DNA of 64,000 nt from Chamaea fasciata (lineage: Eukaryota > Chordata > Aves > Passeriformes > Sylviidae): the NCBI GenBank assembly GCA_029207755.1, contig JARCOQ010000026.1, forward strand, positions 434,001 through 498,000, given 5' to 3'. Position 1 is the first letter of the stretch, and the number at the start of each line of letters is the position of its first letter. Made by a program: the position numbers and the translations under genes. This document shows, piece after piece, positions 48,335 to 60,400 of the stretch. The notes under the pieces are model-generated. The model saw nothing but the letters and a program-made list of their open reading frames with translations. It was not told the origin of the DNA and ran no database searches.

Positions 48335-51300
48335 GTGAGCGCGGGGGCCGCGGGGCCCCGGTGGACTCTGCCCCGCTCCCGCGGGGGTCAGGGAGAAAAT
48401 AAAAGTGCTGAGGCGGCGATAAGCGGCCCGGCGGGCCCCGAGCCAGCCCGGCCGGGCACCCTCGGCCTCCCCCCGCCTGCCCCGGGCGGAGCGGGGCCAT
48501 CGAACGGCTCGGGCGGGGAGGGACCCTAAAGAATCCCCCATCAGCCTTGCCCGGCCATGGCTCTGCACGGGACACCCCCAGAAATCCCACTGGGTGTCTC
48601 AAAGCCTTGTGCAAACGCTGCCGGACTCCCGGCAGGCGTGGAATTCGGGAAGAGCTCCTGGTTCCAGCCCCCTGCCATGGGCAGGGACGCCCTCCACTAG
48701 AGCGGGTCGCTCCGGGTCCTGTCCAGCCTGGCCTGGCTGCTCCAGGGGGAGTTAAAAGTTTTGGGGGGACTGGCCCCCATCATGCTGGGGATGCTGTGTG
48801 CTCTGCTGGCCCCACTGCCCGCTCCTGGGGGTCCCGGTGGGGCTGGCCCCTGCCAGGACCGCAGCAGGAGTCCCCAAAGCTGGAAGGACCCTCCGGGAGA
48901 GCTCACCCCATCCCTGGAGCTGCTGCAGCTTGTGCCGTGGATCCTGCTCGGCTTCCTCCCCTTTTACGTGTTTACTCCTCTTTTTGAGTTAATTTGTTGC
49001 CCTCAGAAGCAGTGGGATGTGTGTGGCCGGGGCAAAAGTGGCTTTTTTTGGAGCTGCTTCCACGAAATGGCTTCGTGCTGGTGGACATGTTGGGCTGGTG
49101 TTGGAGGAGGCAGAGTTGTTAATTCAAAGGCCGGATCAAATGTCCGTGGCCTTTGATTTCTGGGCACCCCTGGCTGAATCCTCCAGAGCCTGCTCGAGAC
49201 TTCAGCTTGTTCACGAGCTCCTCTTAGCTTAACCATCAAGTAATAACTGTGATTAATATTAAACTAACAATGTAGCTCGAATGAGCTGATGCATATTCAT
49301 ATTTGGGAGGCGACTTCATTCCTCAGTAATGACTCATCAAATGTAAAATCGGGCATGCTGGCTTCTAATTAAAAAGCCTATTCACGGTGCTAAGACCCAA
49401 CTGGCTTTCACAATAACCGGGATTTCGGAGCCTTAGCTGCTTGAGAAATAGTTAAGAGTTAAGCCTGGGAGATGGAAAGGTGACATTTGAAAGGCTGGTT
49501 TGTAATTCCTCGAGTTCCTGCCGCATCCGTCGGGGCAGGAGCAAGAGCTGGATTTTGGCTGCCGGAGCTTTGAGCTGAATGACAGACGGGAGCTGCAGGC
49601 AGCACGCTGCCCTGGGCTGGGGCTGCACCACGGCCCTGAGCACCAGCGAATAAATATTGCTGCGGTTCTATTCCCAGTGTTCCCGCCTGGCCCCGAGCTG
49701 CGGCCGGCCCGTGCCGGGGCTGCCCCAAAGGATGCAGCCAGCAGCAGCTTCCAACACGGCCCAGCTGAGGGCTCTAATTGCGCCCTGTGCTGGCAGACCC
49801 TGTGTTTAGGGCTGACTAAGCTGGAACAAGTAACCCAAAAGGCAGTTATTTATCCTGTTGTTGTTGTTGTGGGAGGTGGGAAGCGGCAGGTCAGGACGCA
49901 GCAGGATTTGCTCCTGCCTGGCTGTCACAGTCAATTATCCCGACCGCACGGAAGGTGAGCTGCTGTTTTGGGAAGCAGGTCAGCAGCTGCCTAACCCTGG
50001 AAATATCCAAGCCTCTGGGGGAAAATGCAGCCCTGGACCCACTGCCTGCAGCCGGCGGGGACGGGCTCCAGGTGAAGGTGGTGGGTGGAAGCTCCCAGGG
50101 AAAGGTGGAATGCTCTGCTCCCTGCTGCTCTGCAGGTTGGAGATTTCTGGGATGATTTGGGACCACACTGACTTGAGCAATTGGGTTTTTTCCCCTGTTT
50201 TCTGAATATATCTCACACAGACAGACCTGGGGAACTGGAGTAAGCTTGGAGCTGATGGGTCTGGAATGCTGCAGGTCCTGAGCCGTGCCCACGTAGGGGT
50301 TAAGCAGATGTTCTTGGGGTTAGGACATTAATCTGGAACGAGGTCTTCTCCAAGCACTGGGCCCAGCTCTGTGTCTAACGCTTGGTGACCTGTGTCTTGC
50401 CTGTCCCGGCCTGAGAGCACCGAGCTGTGTGACTCCAGGGGCAGGGCTGGAGCCGTGCCTGGGCGAGTGACTCCAGCTGGCAGCAGGCACAGGCCAGGAG
50501 CTCCCGGGGTCGCCTGTGTGACGTTTGTGCACTTTGGGGGAATAACCCTGGGAGCCTTCTAGGAGCAGGTTCGTTTTTCCAAACTATCTGCCTTGGAAAA
50601 CAGCTTCTTGTGCTGGCTGTGCTGGGTGTGACCCGGGGCTGGCAGTGGGGAATGGTTCCCTGGTCAACTGTTGCCTGACATGTGACTGTCACCACTGGCC
50701 TGGCCAGGAGCCCGGCTGCTGGGGTGGCTCATGGCAGGGACGGGGGAAGCACCACCAGGGAACCTGCCTGTGAGCCCTGCCAACCTCCCAGGTGTCAGAA
50801 CATCCCTGGGGTTCTTCTGGGATAAAGGCAGCAGACCTTGCTGGTGGCCCTTGGAGCGGTCACCGGGGGTCTGGGGTGTGATGAGGGTTTTGTGCTGCAG
50901 TCCCTGACCTTTTGTGTGTTCTTCCCTCCAAACTAAACCCTTGAGGGGCAGTTTTACTGCTGCTGAGACCAGAACTGCAGCTCTTCTGGTCTGTCCCAGA
51001 ACTGCTCAGGCCCACCAAGAGGGTCTGGCCCTTGTGATGCAGCTTTGAATTGAAATTGACATTGTGGGCAGCCAGAACTCAGAGTTTGTGGGGCCTCTCA
51101 AACTAGGGCAGGCTCACAGGGCCGAAGGGCCCGGTCAGACTGGCTCTTGGTGATCCAATTTGTCCATTTGTGTCCCAAGCTCTGGCTCTTTCAAGCCGTG
51201 ACCTTGCTCTAGGCTGACTGGTTGGGACTCCCAGGAGAATGGGAAATGGCTGGAGGGGAACACGGAAGCAGGATGAGAGGTGGGAAGAGCTTCTGCTGGA

Positions 51301-53187
51301 AGGTGCAAACCTAATCTTCCTGGGATCTTTGAGCCGAGTTAAACTCAAATTATAAGCTGGTGTCCAGATAGTTTATTTTATGGTCTTGGGGGTTATTTTA
51401 GCCTCCTGCTTGTTAAGTAATCGGGCAGGTGATTCAGCTTCCCTGTAAATGAACAAAGCTTTGGAGGGGCTGCTGGGTGTGCCAGGAGTGAGCAGGCAGC
51501 ATTAAAATCACCGGAGTAACACCCGTAAGATGAAAGCTGCCTCTTGTGCTTGATAGCACGCCAAGCTCAGCACGAAGCTCTGACACACTGGAAATTGTTA
51601 GGATACACTTACTAGTTGGGACATGAACTTGCATACGCCTGGCTGGGGCTTTGGAGCTGCTCTGGCATCTTGATTTGCCTTTAATGAATCTTGACAGGCC
51701 GAAGGGATGGCTAAAAGGAGTGAGCCACCCTGATTAAATCCATGGGGACTGCTGCAGACTGGGCTGTCACCTCCTGTTTGGGGTCACCTTGGGGCTGGCT
51801 GGTCTTGGCTTGGTCACTGCAGCTGGGAGGGGGTGAAGAGGGCAGAGACCACCCCAAAAAATGGGGTCAGGGGGCCTCTCCAGGTCAGCGTGGGGAAGGC
51901 AGGGAGAGCAGACACTGCCCTGGTGGCAGAACAGCTGATCCTGTGCAGTCAGATCTCTAATGCCAGGGAATAAGTAAAGGAGAGCCACCCCCAGCTGCTG
52001 GCAGGACTTGGGATCCTTTCCAAAGTGACCTATTTCCAGTGGATTAGCTTTTTATTTTACTGTCTTGCACTGGAGTGACCCATATAAGCACCAGGAGTGA
52101 ATCCTGCTGTCCCCAGGCTGCTCCAAGAATTCCCTCTTGCCTCTCACTGCCTCTGTCTCTGTCTCAGGTTGTCCGCAGCCGCCTGGAGAAGAAAGGAATC
52201 CCAGTCCACAACGTCAGGCTGAACGGCTCAGCGGCCAGCCACGTCCTGCACCAGGACAGCGGCCTGGGCTACAAGGACCTGGACCTCATCTTCGGGGTGG
52301 ATCTGAAGACAGAAGACGTTTTCCAGCTGGTGAAGGACGTGGTCATGGACTGCCTGCTGGACTTCCTCCCCGAGGGTGTCAACAAGGACAAGATCACGCC
52401 CATGACCCTGAAGGAGGCCTACGTGCAGAAGCTGGTGAAGGTGTGCAACGAGACCGACCGCTGGAGCCTCATCTCGCTCTCCAACAACAGCGGCAAGAAC
52501 GTGGAGCTCAAGTTCGTGGACTCTCTGCGGCGCCAGTTCGAGTTCAGCGTGGACTCCTTCCAGATCATCCTGGACTCGCTGCTGCTCTTCGGGGAGTGCT
52601 CGGAGACGCCCATGGCCGAGAGCTTCCACCCCACGGTGACCGGGGAGAGCATGTACGGGGACTTCGAGGAGGCCATGGAGCACCTGCGCAGCCGCGTCAT
52701 CGCCACCAGGAACCCCGAGGAGATCCGGGGCGGGGGGCTCCTCAAGTACTGCAACCTCCTGGTCAGGGGCTTCAAGCCCAAGTCCGAGGTGGACATGAAG
52801 GCGCTGCAGAGGTACATGTGCTCCAGGTTTTTCATAGACTTCTCCGACATCGGCGAGCAGCTGAGGAAGCTGGAGGGTTACCTCCAGAGCCACTTTGTGG
52901 GCATGGAGAGCAACAGATATGACTATTTGATGACCCTGCACAGGGTGGTCAATGAGAGCACGGTCTGCCTCATGGGACACGAGAGGAGGCAGACCCTGAA
53001 CCTCATTGCCATGCTGGCCGTGAGGGTCCTGGCTGAGCAGAACATCATCCCCACCGTCACAAACGTTACCTGCTACTACCAGCCGGCCCCTTATGTCAGT
53101 GAAATAAACTTCAACTACTACGTGACCCACGTGCAGCCCTTCCTGCCTTGCAATCAGTCTTACCCCACGTGGCTTCCCTGTAACTGA
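48152..53187 (+). CDS. TENT5B: TENT5B (FAM46B), terminal nucleotidyltransferase, complete, two exons
   Basis: TENT5 proteins are non-canonical cytoplasmic poly(A) polymerases that lengthen mRNA tails. Two exons (48152-48334 and 52168-53187) join in phase 0 to give 400 residues (human TENT5B about 425, TENT5C 391). The nucleotidyltransferase signature is intact: the [10 protein letters not shown] motif (residues 43-52), G81-S82 in [12 protein letters not shown], and the catalytic pair D98/D100 in [11 protein letters not shown]. Further conserved blocks include [104 protein letters not shown] and the terminal YPTWLPCN. By sequence alone it could pass for TENT5A; its place beside SLC9A1 identifies it as TENT5B. 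The ATG is the first in the mRNA. Confidence 0.92.
48335..52167 (+). other. TENT5B: TENT5B intron 1
   Basis: A 3.8-kb intron. It holds a CR1 remnant near 48.65-48.75 kb and an AT-rich, non-repetitive block at about 49225-49480 (see findings). The rest, to 52.1 kb, shows no recognised exon or repeat. Confidence 0.7.
48650..48745 (-). mobile_element. CR1 LINE remnant
   Basis: GGTTCCAGCCCCCTGCCATG, GGCAGGGACGCCCTCCACTA and GTCCTGTCCAGCCTGGCC are the antisense CR1 3' end, truncated on both sides, in TENT5B intron 1. Confidence 0.75.
52168..53187 (+). CDS. TENT5B: TENT5B coding exon 2 (residues 62-400)
   Basis: Acceptor TCTGTCTCAG followed by [20 protein letters not shown]; stop TGA at 53185-53187. 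This exon carries the catalytic core and the whole C-terminal domain, the usual two-exon arrangement in the family. An open frame continues upstream of the acceptor from 52075 but that part is intronic. Confidence 0.95.
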   Translation, partial: VVRSRLEKKGIPVHNVRLNGSAASHVLHQDSGLGYKDLDLIFGVDLKTEDVFQLVKDVVMDCLLDFLPEGVNKDKITPMTLKEAYVQKLVKVCNETDRWSLISLSNNSGKNVELKFVDSLRRQFEFSVDSFQIILDSLLLFGECSETPMAESFHPTVTGESMYGDFEEAMEHLRSRVIATRNPEEIRGGGLLKYCNLLVRGFKPKSEVDMKALQRYMCSRFFIDFSDIGEQLRKLEGYLQSHFVGMESNRYDYLMTLHRVVNESTVCLMGHERRQTLNLIAMLAVRVLAEQNIIPTVTNVTCYYQPAPYVSEINFNYYVTHVQPFLPCNQSYPTWLPCN

Positions 53188-55622
53188 GCCAGGACAAACT
53201 CCAGGGTCTGTCCTCCAAGGTATTTCCTTGCCTTGGGGGGCTTGGGAGGGTGGGGAGGGGGAACGCGATAAAACCGACCGACCTTCCTAGAACTGCAACA
53301 AAAGGAAACTTCCTGGACTCTCGCTCGAGCGTCTCGTTCCTGGGATTGTTGGGACGAGGCTTGTCTGCTGTACACTGTGATGGGAGGTGCAGTGTTATGA
53401 AATGACTCCTGATGGAATTGTGGAGGCAAGGGGGTGGGTGGGGGTGTGTGAGGGGAGACTGTAGAATTACGCTAAGGTAGAGCTGCACTGCCCTGAAATG
53501 GATCTGAATTGTGGTTTGTTTTTTTTTAGTGCAGGAGGCGTTATGGGTGTGCAAACTTGTGGTTTCTGCAGAGAAGCCAGAGTGGCTAATTCCTTTGAAG
53601 GACCAAAGAATCCTGTTAAAGTGCCTGTAACAATACAAACACAACTGTACTGTAAACCTTTATTATTTTTTGCGGGGGCTGACGGCCCAGAGCTTGAGTG
53701 GGGAATGTCTGAAGAGGAAAATGTTTCTGTCGTGGGTGGGGAGGGTCGCAAGATCATTTCTTATCCTGGCTGAGGCCAGAGCAGGTTCTGTGTCTGAGGG
53801 GTTTGGGCATGGCTTGCTGCCTGTGAAGGACCGGCTGGAGCCGAGAGGGGCTGCATAACCCGGGGGGGATTGGAATTGGCTACATGGAAATCCTGAAACT
53901 GGGAACACTGGGGAGGGGGGAGTGCGTGGTGGGAAATGCTGTGCAGAGCTTGCTGGAAAAAAAGGCAGCAGGGACCTACACATGGATTTCTTCAAGCTCC
54001 CAAGTCTGCAGTGCCAAAATATAGTTGAGTTCCTAAATGATGAGACAGATGAATTGTCCAGGAGCCTGCCCCAGGCTGCCATACCTAATCCTGTATTTTC
54101 TAGGGGAATTTGAAATGCTGCTCTTCCGATTTTTTCTTTTTTTTTTCTTTCTTTTTTTTTTTTTTTTTTTTTTTTTCTTCTTTTTTTTTGACATGCAGTG
54201 TGATTTTAATGCACAAAGCCAGAGGCCAGCTGGGCCATCGGGGAAGGTGAGGCTTGTCCTTTGAAGCACAAACCATCCAGGTCACTGGTCAGTCATTTCC
54301 AGCTGTCGCTGTGTCCTCCAGGGAGGTGGACAGACCTCTTCCCTGCTGGAGATATCCCTTGGGCAGGTCCTCTCTCCAAAGCAGCCTATTCCCAGCTCGG
54401 AGTCCCTCTGTGAGCCACTGATAGCATTTGAAATTCATTCTCTAGCTAGAAATGGAGCCTGGGGGAGGAACGGGGGGGGGGTGAAGTTAGTTGGCCTTAG
54501 GAAAAAAAAAAATGTCTTCTGAACAGACCCTCTCGTGTTTCGGGGGTTTGGCTCTCTCAGTCCGATGTGGCTTTGAAGCTGTTGGGTGTCCGGAGCACAA
54601 AGGGTTTTTCACGGAGGTGCCTGGCTTGCCGTGCCCGCGGCACTCTCAGATTTCACCGAGCAGGGAGGGAGAGGCGGGCACGCAGCAGGCATTCCCTCGG
54701 GATGCTGCTCCGGGGGCGCCGCGGCTTCCTGGTGCTTCCTCCGAGCCCGACGTACTCGAGTATCTTTACTAACTTGTGGGTTTTTTGGTTTTTTTTGTTT
54801 TTGTGACAAAACTGTAATAGCCGGGCAGATTGAAATAAAGACTAGATCCTTGGAATGTGTATAGCCAGATTGGTACCTTTCTTGGGGTAGGGGGTGGGGA
54901 GCAAGGGGTGGGGTGGCTCTTCCATTTTATCTGAACTAACCCGGCTGGGCTGGGCCCGGCCGGGGCTGGGGCAGCGGCACCGGCCCTGTGGTTGTTGTGG
55001 GTTTGAGCTGCCTCCCTGCAGCGCAGCTCTGCCTTCACGGCCCAGTCCCCAAACTCCCCAGAGCCTCATCCCTGTGCTGGGAGCTTGGCATTTCCCAGTG
55101 CGAGGTGACACTGGTTTAAGGGCTGCTTTCGGGAGCCTAAGTGTGCCACTCCGGTGGCTTTGAGGAAGGTGAGATTTTTTTTCTGGCGTTTGGAACTGAG
55201 CATAGATGCCATGTAGCATGTTTTTTACAGGCTGCTCCTACCCACAGACACACTCAACTGAGATTCCCTCCTCCCCTTTGAGATGTCCAAAATGATCCCC
55301 TATAGCTCGAAAGGGCGACCTACCGTTGAGATTGCACTTTTGATTTATGGCGTGTGCGTGGGGGGACTCTTGTGAATGGGTTGAACCTGAATTTTTCTAG
55401 ACCTTGCAGTGATACTGTGCTGCCTCCTGTGAGGGGGCAATTGGAAGATTCCAGTCGCTTGAATGGCACTTGATTTCTTTTTTTTTTTTTTTTCATTGTT
55501 TTGTTTGTTTCAAATGTCTTTTTTTTCCTACACCTGTATCACTTGTCATGCGACGGGCTTGACATAGACTCACTAGATTCTTTAGAATCTGTTACAAATA
55601 AATACAGTGTATTCAAATTTGT
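53188..55622 (+). other. TENT5B: TENT5B 3' UTR with two poly(A) signals
   Basis: After the stop codon the sequence stays non-coding and carries long T-runs at 54127-54190 and 55479-55495, AATAAA at 54834-54839 and AATAAA at 55597-55602. The distal signal is followed by T-rich sequence and gives a UTR of about 2.4 kb; use of the proximal one would give about 1.67 kb. Long 3' UTRs are usual in this family. The end is inferred. Confidence 0.65.
54127..54190. repeat. Poly-T/TTTC-rich tract in TENT5B 3' UTR
   Basis: More than 50 T in 64 bases, broken only by single C residues and one C-TT-C step. In the mRNA this would be a long U-rich stretch. Confidence 0.85.
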
Positions 55623-57406
55623 TGAATCATTTCTGTTTGCTTATCCATCTGGGTAGGGCGATGAGGAGATGACCTGACCCCGCTCCCACCACAAACCAGG
55701 CACTGGGCAGCTGGAAAGGGGTGAGCTCCTGGTTCTGGTTCTGCCCAGGGCAGCTCCGCAGCTGTTGTCCGGTCACTCCTGCGGCTGGGGGAGGTTTGTT
55801 TTGAGCGCTGCTCTCTGGTGTTGTGCGTTGTCCCTTCCCCTGGTGCTCCTCGTGCTGCTGGAGGGGGATGGTGGCCGGAGGTGCCCGTGGTGGGGGTGGC
55901 TCTGGGACACCTCCCTGCTGCTTTCCCGGGGCTCCATCCCCTGCTGCTGCAGGAGCCGAGGTTCGGTTCTGGTGTGTAGCTGGCCCAGCTGCAGGCTGTT
56001 CCCCCCGCAGCAGGAGAGGCTGTGGCGGGTTTATCTCCCAGGAAAAGCTGTGCTGCTGCGGCCAGGCCAGATTCCCGTGGGATGCCTGGCAGCCGGGTGC
56101 AGCTCCTCCAGCCCTGGCTGCCCTCCAGCCCAAGATGAAGTTTCACTTCCCCCTGTCAAGCTCCAGGCAGTTCTGGTTCCACTGCAACAATGGAGCTGAC
56201 CATGTGCCAGTCCCTCTTTGGGACAAACTCGCTGGCTCTGCATCTCCAAATTTTTACAGTCCCGGGCCAAAGCTTGCCTCTGACAACGGGGCTGGGGTGT
56301 TATTGCTGGGCTGGCACTGTCAGGGTCCCTGTCCCCCTTGAGCAGGCTCTGCCTTTGGCAGGGCTCATTTCTCTCCAAACCTGCTGGGTTTGGAGATGTT
56401 TCCCTCTGGCTGGCACAAACCCAGCACGAGCTCCTGCCTTTTCCAAGTGTGTCTCACGCACAGAAGCAGCCCTGAAGTACCTTAGTCCCTCAGCTGTCTT
56501 CTGTGTGGGTGGCTGGTCCTGGTGTTGATGAGTGGTGAATAAGCTGCCTCTGGATTTGTGACCCTGAGCAGAGCAACAAAAGCCCTGACAGAGTCGGCTG
56601 GGCATTGTTGGAGTGGATCAGGCCACACAAAGGGATGTTGGTGGAAAGTACTCGCTGTGATCAGAAAGGAGCTATCAATGTTTACAGCCGAGATTCCGAT
56701 CCCTCTTTTGTTAATTGTCCTATAAAAAAAAACAAACAACAAAACCTATATCTTTTCTCACAGCCTGTAATCTGTCATTATTTTCCTCTGTGAGCAGAGG
56801 GGGTGATGGAGAAGTGAGGGTGTGCCTGAGGCTCTGGTGGGTGAAATTCAGACTCGGGTGATGCTGCAGTGCTTCCCTGAGCCCTGGCTCTGAGGCCAGG
56901 CGTGTGCGGGGTGGCTGTTCCTTTATAGCCGCTGTCTATAAATACAGTCCCTTTATTTAGCCCCGTGGTCTGGGCAGTGCCCAGCTCGGTGAGTGGAGCT
57001 GGGGGAGGGTGGGACAGTGCCGCACGTGCCCACAGCTCCTCTGCCCAGGGCTGCTGCTGCCCCGGGCCTGCAGCGGCGTCCAGGAGCACTCAGCCTTGCA
57101 GCAGCACGATCCCTCCTGGGGCTGCCGATGCGGCTCTTACAGCTGCAGCTTTTTCTCCTGGCAGGACACCTGGCCGTGCTCCAGGCTCACTGAAACGGCA
57201 GGAATTTGTCTTGACTCCAGCATGCAAGAAGCATCTTGCTCCAGCCCTGCTGCTTCCAGCCGTCCCTAATCTGCTGGCCCCGTGCCGAGGGTGGCACCGG
57301 CTCTGTGCAGGCGGCTTGCTAGACCCAGCACGGCATTTAAATTTTATTTTAATCTCTCTATTTGGCTTTTTCCTTGCGACGTGCCAGCGTTTCTCCCTGG
57401 CCGCCC

Positions 57407-57430
57407 TTCTCCTCCTCCTCCTCCTCCTGG
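57407..57430. repeat. CTC trinucleotide run
   Basis: CTTCTCCTCCTCCTCCTCCT repeat downstream of TENT5B, about seven units. Confidence 0.8.
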
Positions 57431-57814
57431 TCCCCGGGAGCAGCGGGGCAGCGCGGGTGTGAAGGCAGCTCCCGGAGCTGCTGCAGCCGCAGAGAACAGC
57501 CCGTCTGTGTGGCTGCTCTTGCCATTTATAGCCGCGTTCGGGGCTGCAGCGCTCGGCTCCTTGTGCTCCGGCACCGCTGCCAAGCACGGCACAAACGCTC
57601 CATTGATTGTCCCTGCCCCGAGGGCTCCTCGCTCCCGGGCCGGGGCTGAGCTGCCCAGGGATGGCACAGCCCCTTCCCTGCCTGCCCCGAGCCCCGGGGA
57701 AGGCCGAGGGCGAGAAATGTGCGGGGACTCTGCTCTGGCATTGACCCTCCAGCCTTATCTCCTGGCCCTGCTGCCGGACCTGGCTCAGGCTTCTCTGCTC
57801 CAAGCAGGGTTTGT

Positions 57815-57998
57815 GCTCCTGTTGGAATTGTGGAATACCCTGGCTTGGAAAGGAACCACACAGATCATCAAGGACAACCCCAAGTGTGTTTCTGAGAGTT
57901 GTCCAAACTCTTCCTGAGCTCTGGCAGACTCGGTGCTGTGACCACTTCCCTGGGCCTGTTCCAGGGCCCAGCCATCCTCTGGGCGTAGAACCTTTAAA
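57815..57998 (-). mobile_element. CR1 LINE 3' fragment interrupted by a T-run
   Basis: GGAATTGTGGAATACCCTGG, CTTGGAAAGGAACCACACAG, ATCATCAAGGACAACCCCAA, GAGAGTTGTCCAAACTCTTC, GGCAGACTCGGTGCTGTGAC and CCTCTGGGCGTAGAACC match the antisense of a CR1 subtype. The match stops at a T-rich run (57999-58045), after which sequence to about 58200 may belong to the same element. Confidence 0.8.
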
Positions 57999-58045
57999 AA
58001 GCTTTTTTTTTTTCCTTTTTTTTTTTTTTTTCCCTTTTTTTTTTC
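57999..58045. repeat. T-rich homopolymer tract
   Basis: Three T-runs separated by CC or CCC directly follow CR1 sequence. Confidence 0.85.
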
Positions 58046-60194
58046 TCCTCTGTACATGGAGTATTTGCTCTGTTCAGCTCCAAATACAGGTTGCCACAGA
58101 CTTCTTGGCTAACAGCTCCCTGATTTCCCTGACAACCACCTTCTCTCACCTCTGACTTCTTGGATCCAGCCTGGAATGAGCAGCTCAAGCATTCCCACCC
58201 CTCGTGAGCCATCACAAGAGGAGATCAGCTCCTGCAGAGCCTCTTGCCTGCTCCACAGCATTCCAGCTTCCCCCTAACCCCCAGCGTGCCGGGTGCCTGC
58301 TCATCCCGGCTCCTTTTCCTTGGAGGAACGAGCCACACGTGGCCGAGCCGCTGCTGGGCTGGAAGGTGCTGTTGGTTTGCTGCTCCCTCGCCTGGGTGGA
58401 TCCCCGAGCCCGGACACACATTCCAGCCTGTAGAAACACGATGGCTGTGACAAATTTGATTGAAATCCTCCGCTGGCATCCCGAGGTGTTCGGAGGAATG
58501 ATTGACAGCCACGGCAGAGGCGTTTCCTGAGGAGAGGAGGAAAAGAAATCAATTGCCCTGTCACCGCAGCCTCGAGGTGTTGCACAACGGAGCCGCGAGA
58601 GGGGCCAAGGACGGGCCGTCCTTGCGCTGCTGTCCCTCGGCCCTGCCGGGGGAGATGGTGACATTCCCGGGAGGGAGCGGGGCTGGGGGTGGGACGGTGG
58701 CTCCGGAGCCGGGGAGAGGCTGGAGCGGCGCCCGGGGCGGCGCAGGGCGGTGTGAGATGTGTTATCTCTCTCCGTGCAGGTGGGAACTCGCATTTTCGCT
58801 GCCAGCGCAGGGCTCCCATCCCCGGTGCCAGCAGCTCGGTTCCCTCCCAGCGCCGCAGCCGTTCCCACCTCTCCCCGTGCCGGCGGATGGGGCCGCAGCC
58901 CCGGCTGCTCGGGGCGGTTGATCCTTGCCCTCTCCACCACCACGGTGTGTTTGCTCTCCTTATCTTGCCCCTATCGAAGCCCGGGCTCGGCTGGAGCACT
59001 GTCACCCTGCCTTCAAAGGCGCAGGCAGCGCTCCCCGGGCTGTTTGCGTGGCCTATATTTTTGCCTTGTAATCCAAGGAGGGGATGGAGGTACGGACACC
59101 CCTCCAGCCCTCCTCCCTTCCCCCCTAGCCGGCGTGGCTGGAACAGCTGATTACTTGAAGCATCCCTCCACTAATGTGCAATTACAGGTGGCTTGGGCTG
59201 AAATCCCGGCTGAATCCGCGTGTCCGTGGCGTGAGTCACCTAACTACTGCTCCCCTGCGGGATCCTGCGCATTCCTTAAGGACTGGACAGGATGGTTAAC
59301 GCGCCACGCACCAGCCACCCTTCCCGAATGTCACCAGCGCAACGAGTTCGGCCAGTTTCTGCCTGCGCTCCTCCTTCCCCACAGCCCTGCATGGTGCTGG
59401 CGGTTCCGACGGCCAGGCTGAGCACCCAGGGGTGATCCCCCTTCCCGGGGGATTTTCCAGCAGGGCTCGGGAGGAATCAGTCCCTCAGAAGATGCTGGTG
59501 GGGGTGTTTCAGCTGAGATCAGAGGCTAAAAACCCCAGAGTGTGGATGGTGGGAAGGCAGGACAGGCACCGCCCTTCCCTCCGGGGACAGAGGGAGGGAT
59601 GGCAGAGCCCGTGTCCCCTTCCCCGCAGCCGGGCTTGCTCGCGGCACGGGCAGCTCTGGGCTCGGGGAACGTGTCCTTCCAGAGGGGACGGGAGCCTTTG
59701 AAGCCAAGCTGCTCATTTGGTGCCGCTGTTGCTGCTCGTGCGGTGACGGAGGGCACGGGGTGAGTAAGAGCATCCTCAGCACCGCCCCACGTCACAGCTG
59801 AGCTCAGCCCGGGAGGGGCCGGCCCTCCGCCCCACTAATGCCCCGGGAATTGGAGATGGTCGGCATTGCTAATGGCACTAATTGCCCGGTGCTCATTGAG
59901 CCGATGATTTGCTTTATCCAGGCAGGCTGAGTTACCCCATCGGCCCCGAGGCCATCCCGGGCGTGCAGAGAGCCAGGAGAGACCGGGGGGGTGGAGGGAC
60001 AGCAGCCCCGAGACGGCTGGGGGCTGTTGGTGGATGAGAAGCTCAGCAAGGCCTGGAAACGTTCGTTCGCAGCCCAGAAATGCAGCGGTGCCCTGGGCTC
60101 ATCCCACAGCCTGGGCAGCAGGGGAGGGAAGGGGGGATAGTGCCCCTCTCAGGTGAGACCCCACCCGCAGAGCTGCCCCAGCCCTGGGCCCCCA

Positions 60195-60400
60195 ACATCA
60201 GGAGAAGGTGGAGCGGCTGGAACAAGCCCAGAGGGGGCCGCGGAGATGCTCCAAGGGCTGGACCCCGCTGCTCTGGAGCCAGGTACTTGGGATGAGGGCC
60301 TGGAGTGCCGGGACAAGGGGCAATGGCTTCAAACTGACAGAGGACAGGCTTAGGTTGGATATGAGGGATAAATTCTTCCCTGTGAGGGTCCCTTGGCAGC
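60195..60400 (+). mobile_element. CR1 LINE internal fragment
   Basis: GGTGGAGCGGCTGGAACAAG, GCCGCGGAGATGCTCCAAGG, GGGACAAGGGGCAATGGCTT and GGACAGGCTTAGGTTGGATA are in CR1 sense order. It is truncated before the usual 3' terminus. Confidence 0.8.

Noticed and set aside
53188..54300. Possible further exon after the TENT5B stop, because open frames occur near 53.5-53.8 kb
   Set aside because: The protein already ends in the family-typical WLPCN terminus and the following DNA has no conserved coding sequence.
58212..58943. 243-codon minus-strand frame considered as TRNP1
   Set aside because: The translation has no resemblance to the TRNP1 helical core as I know it and looks compositional.
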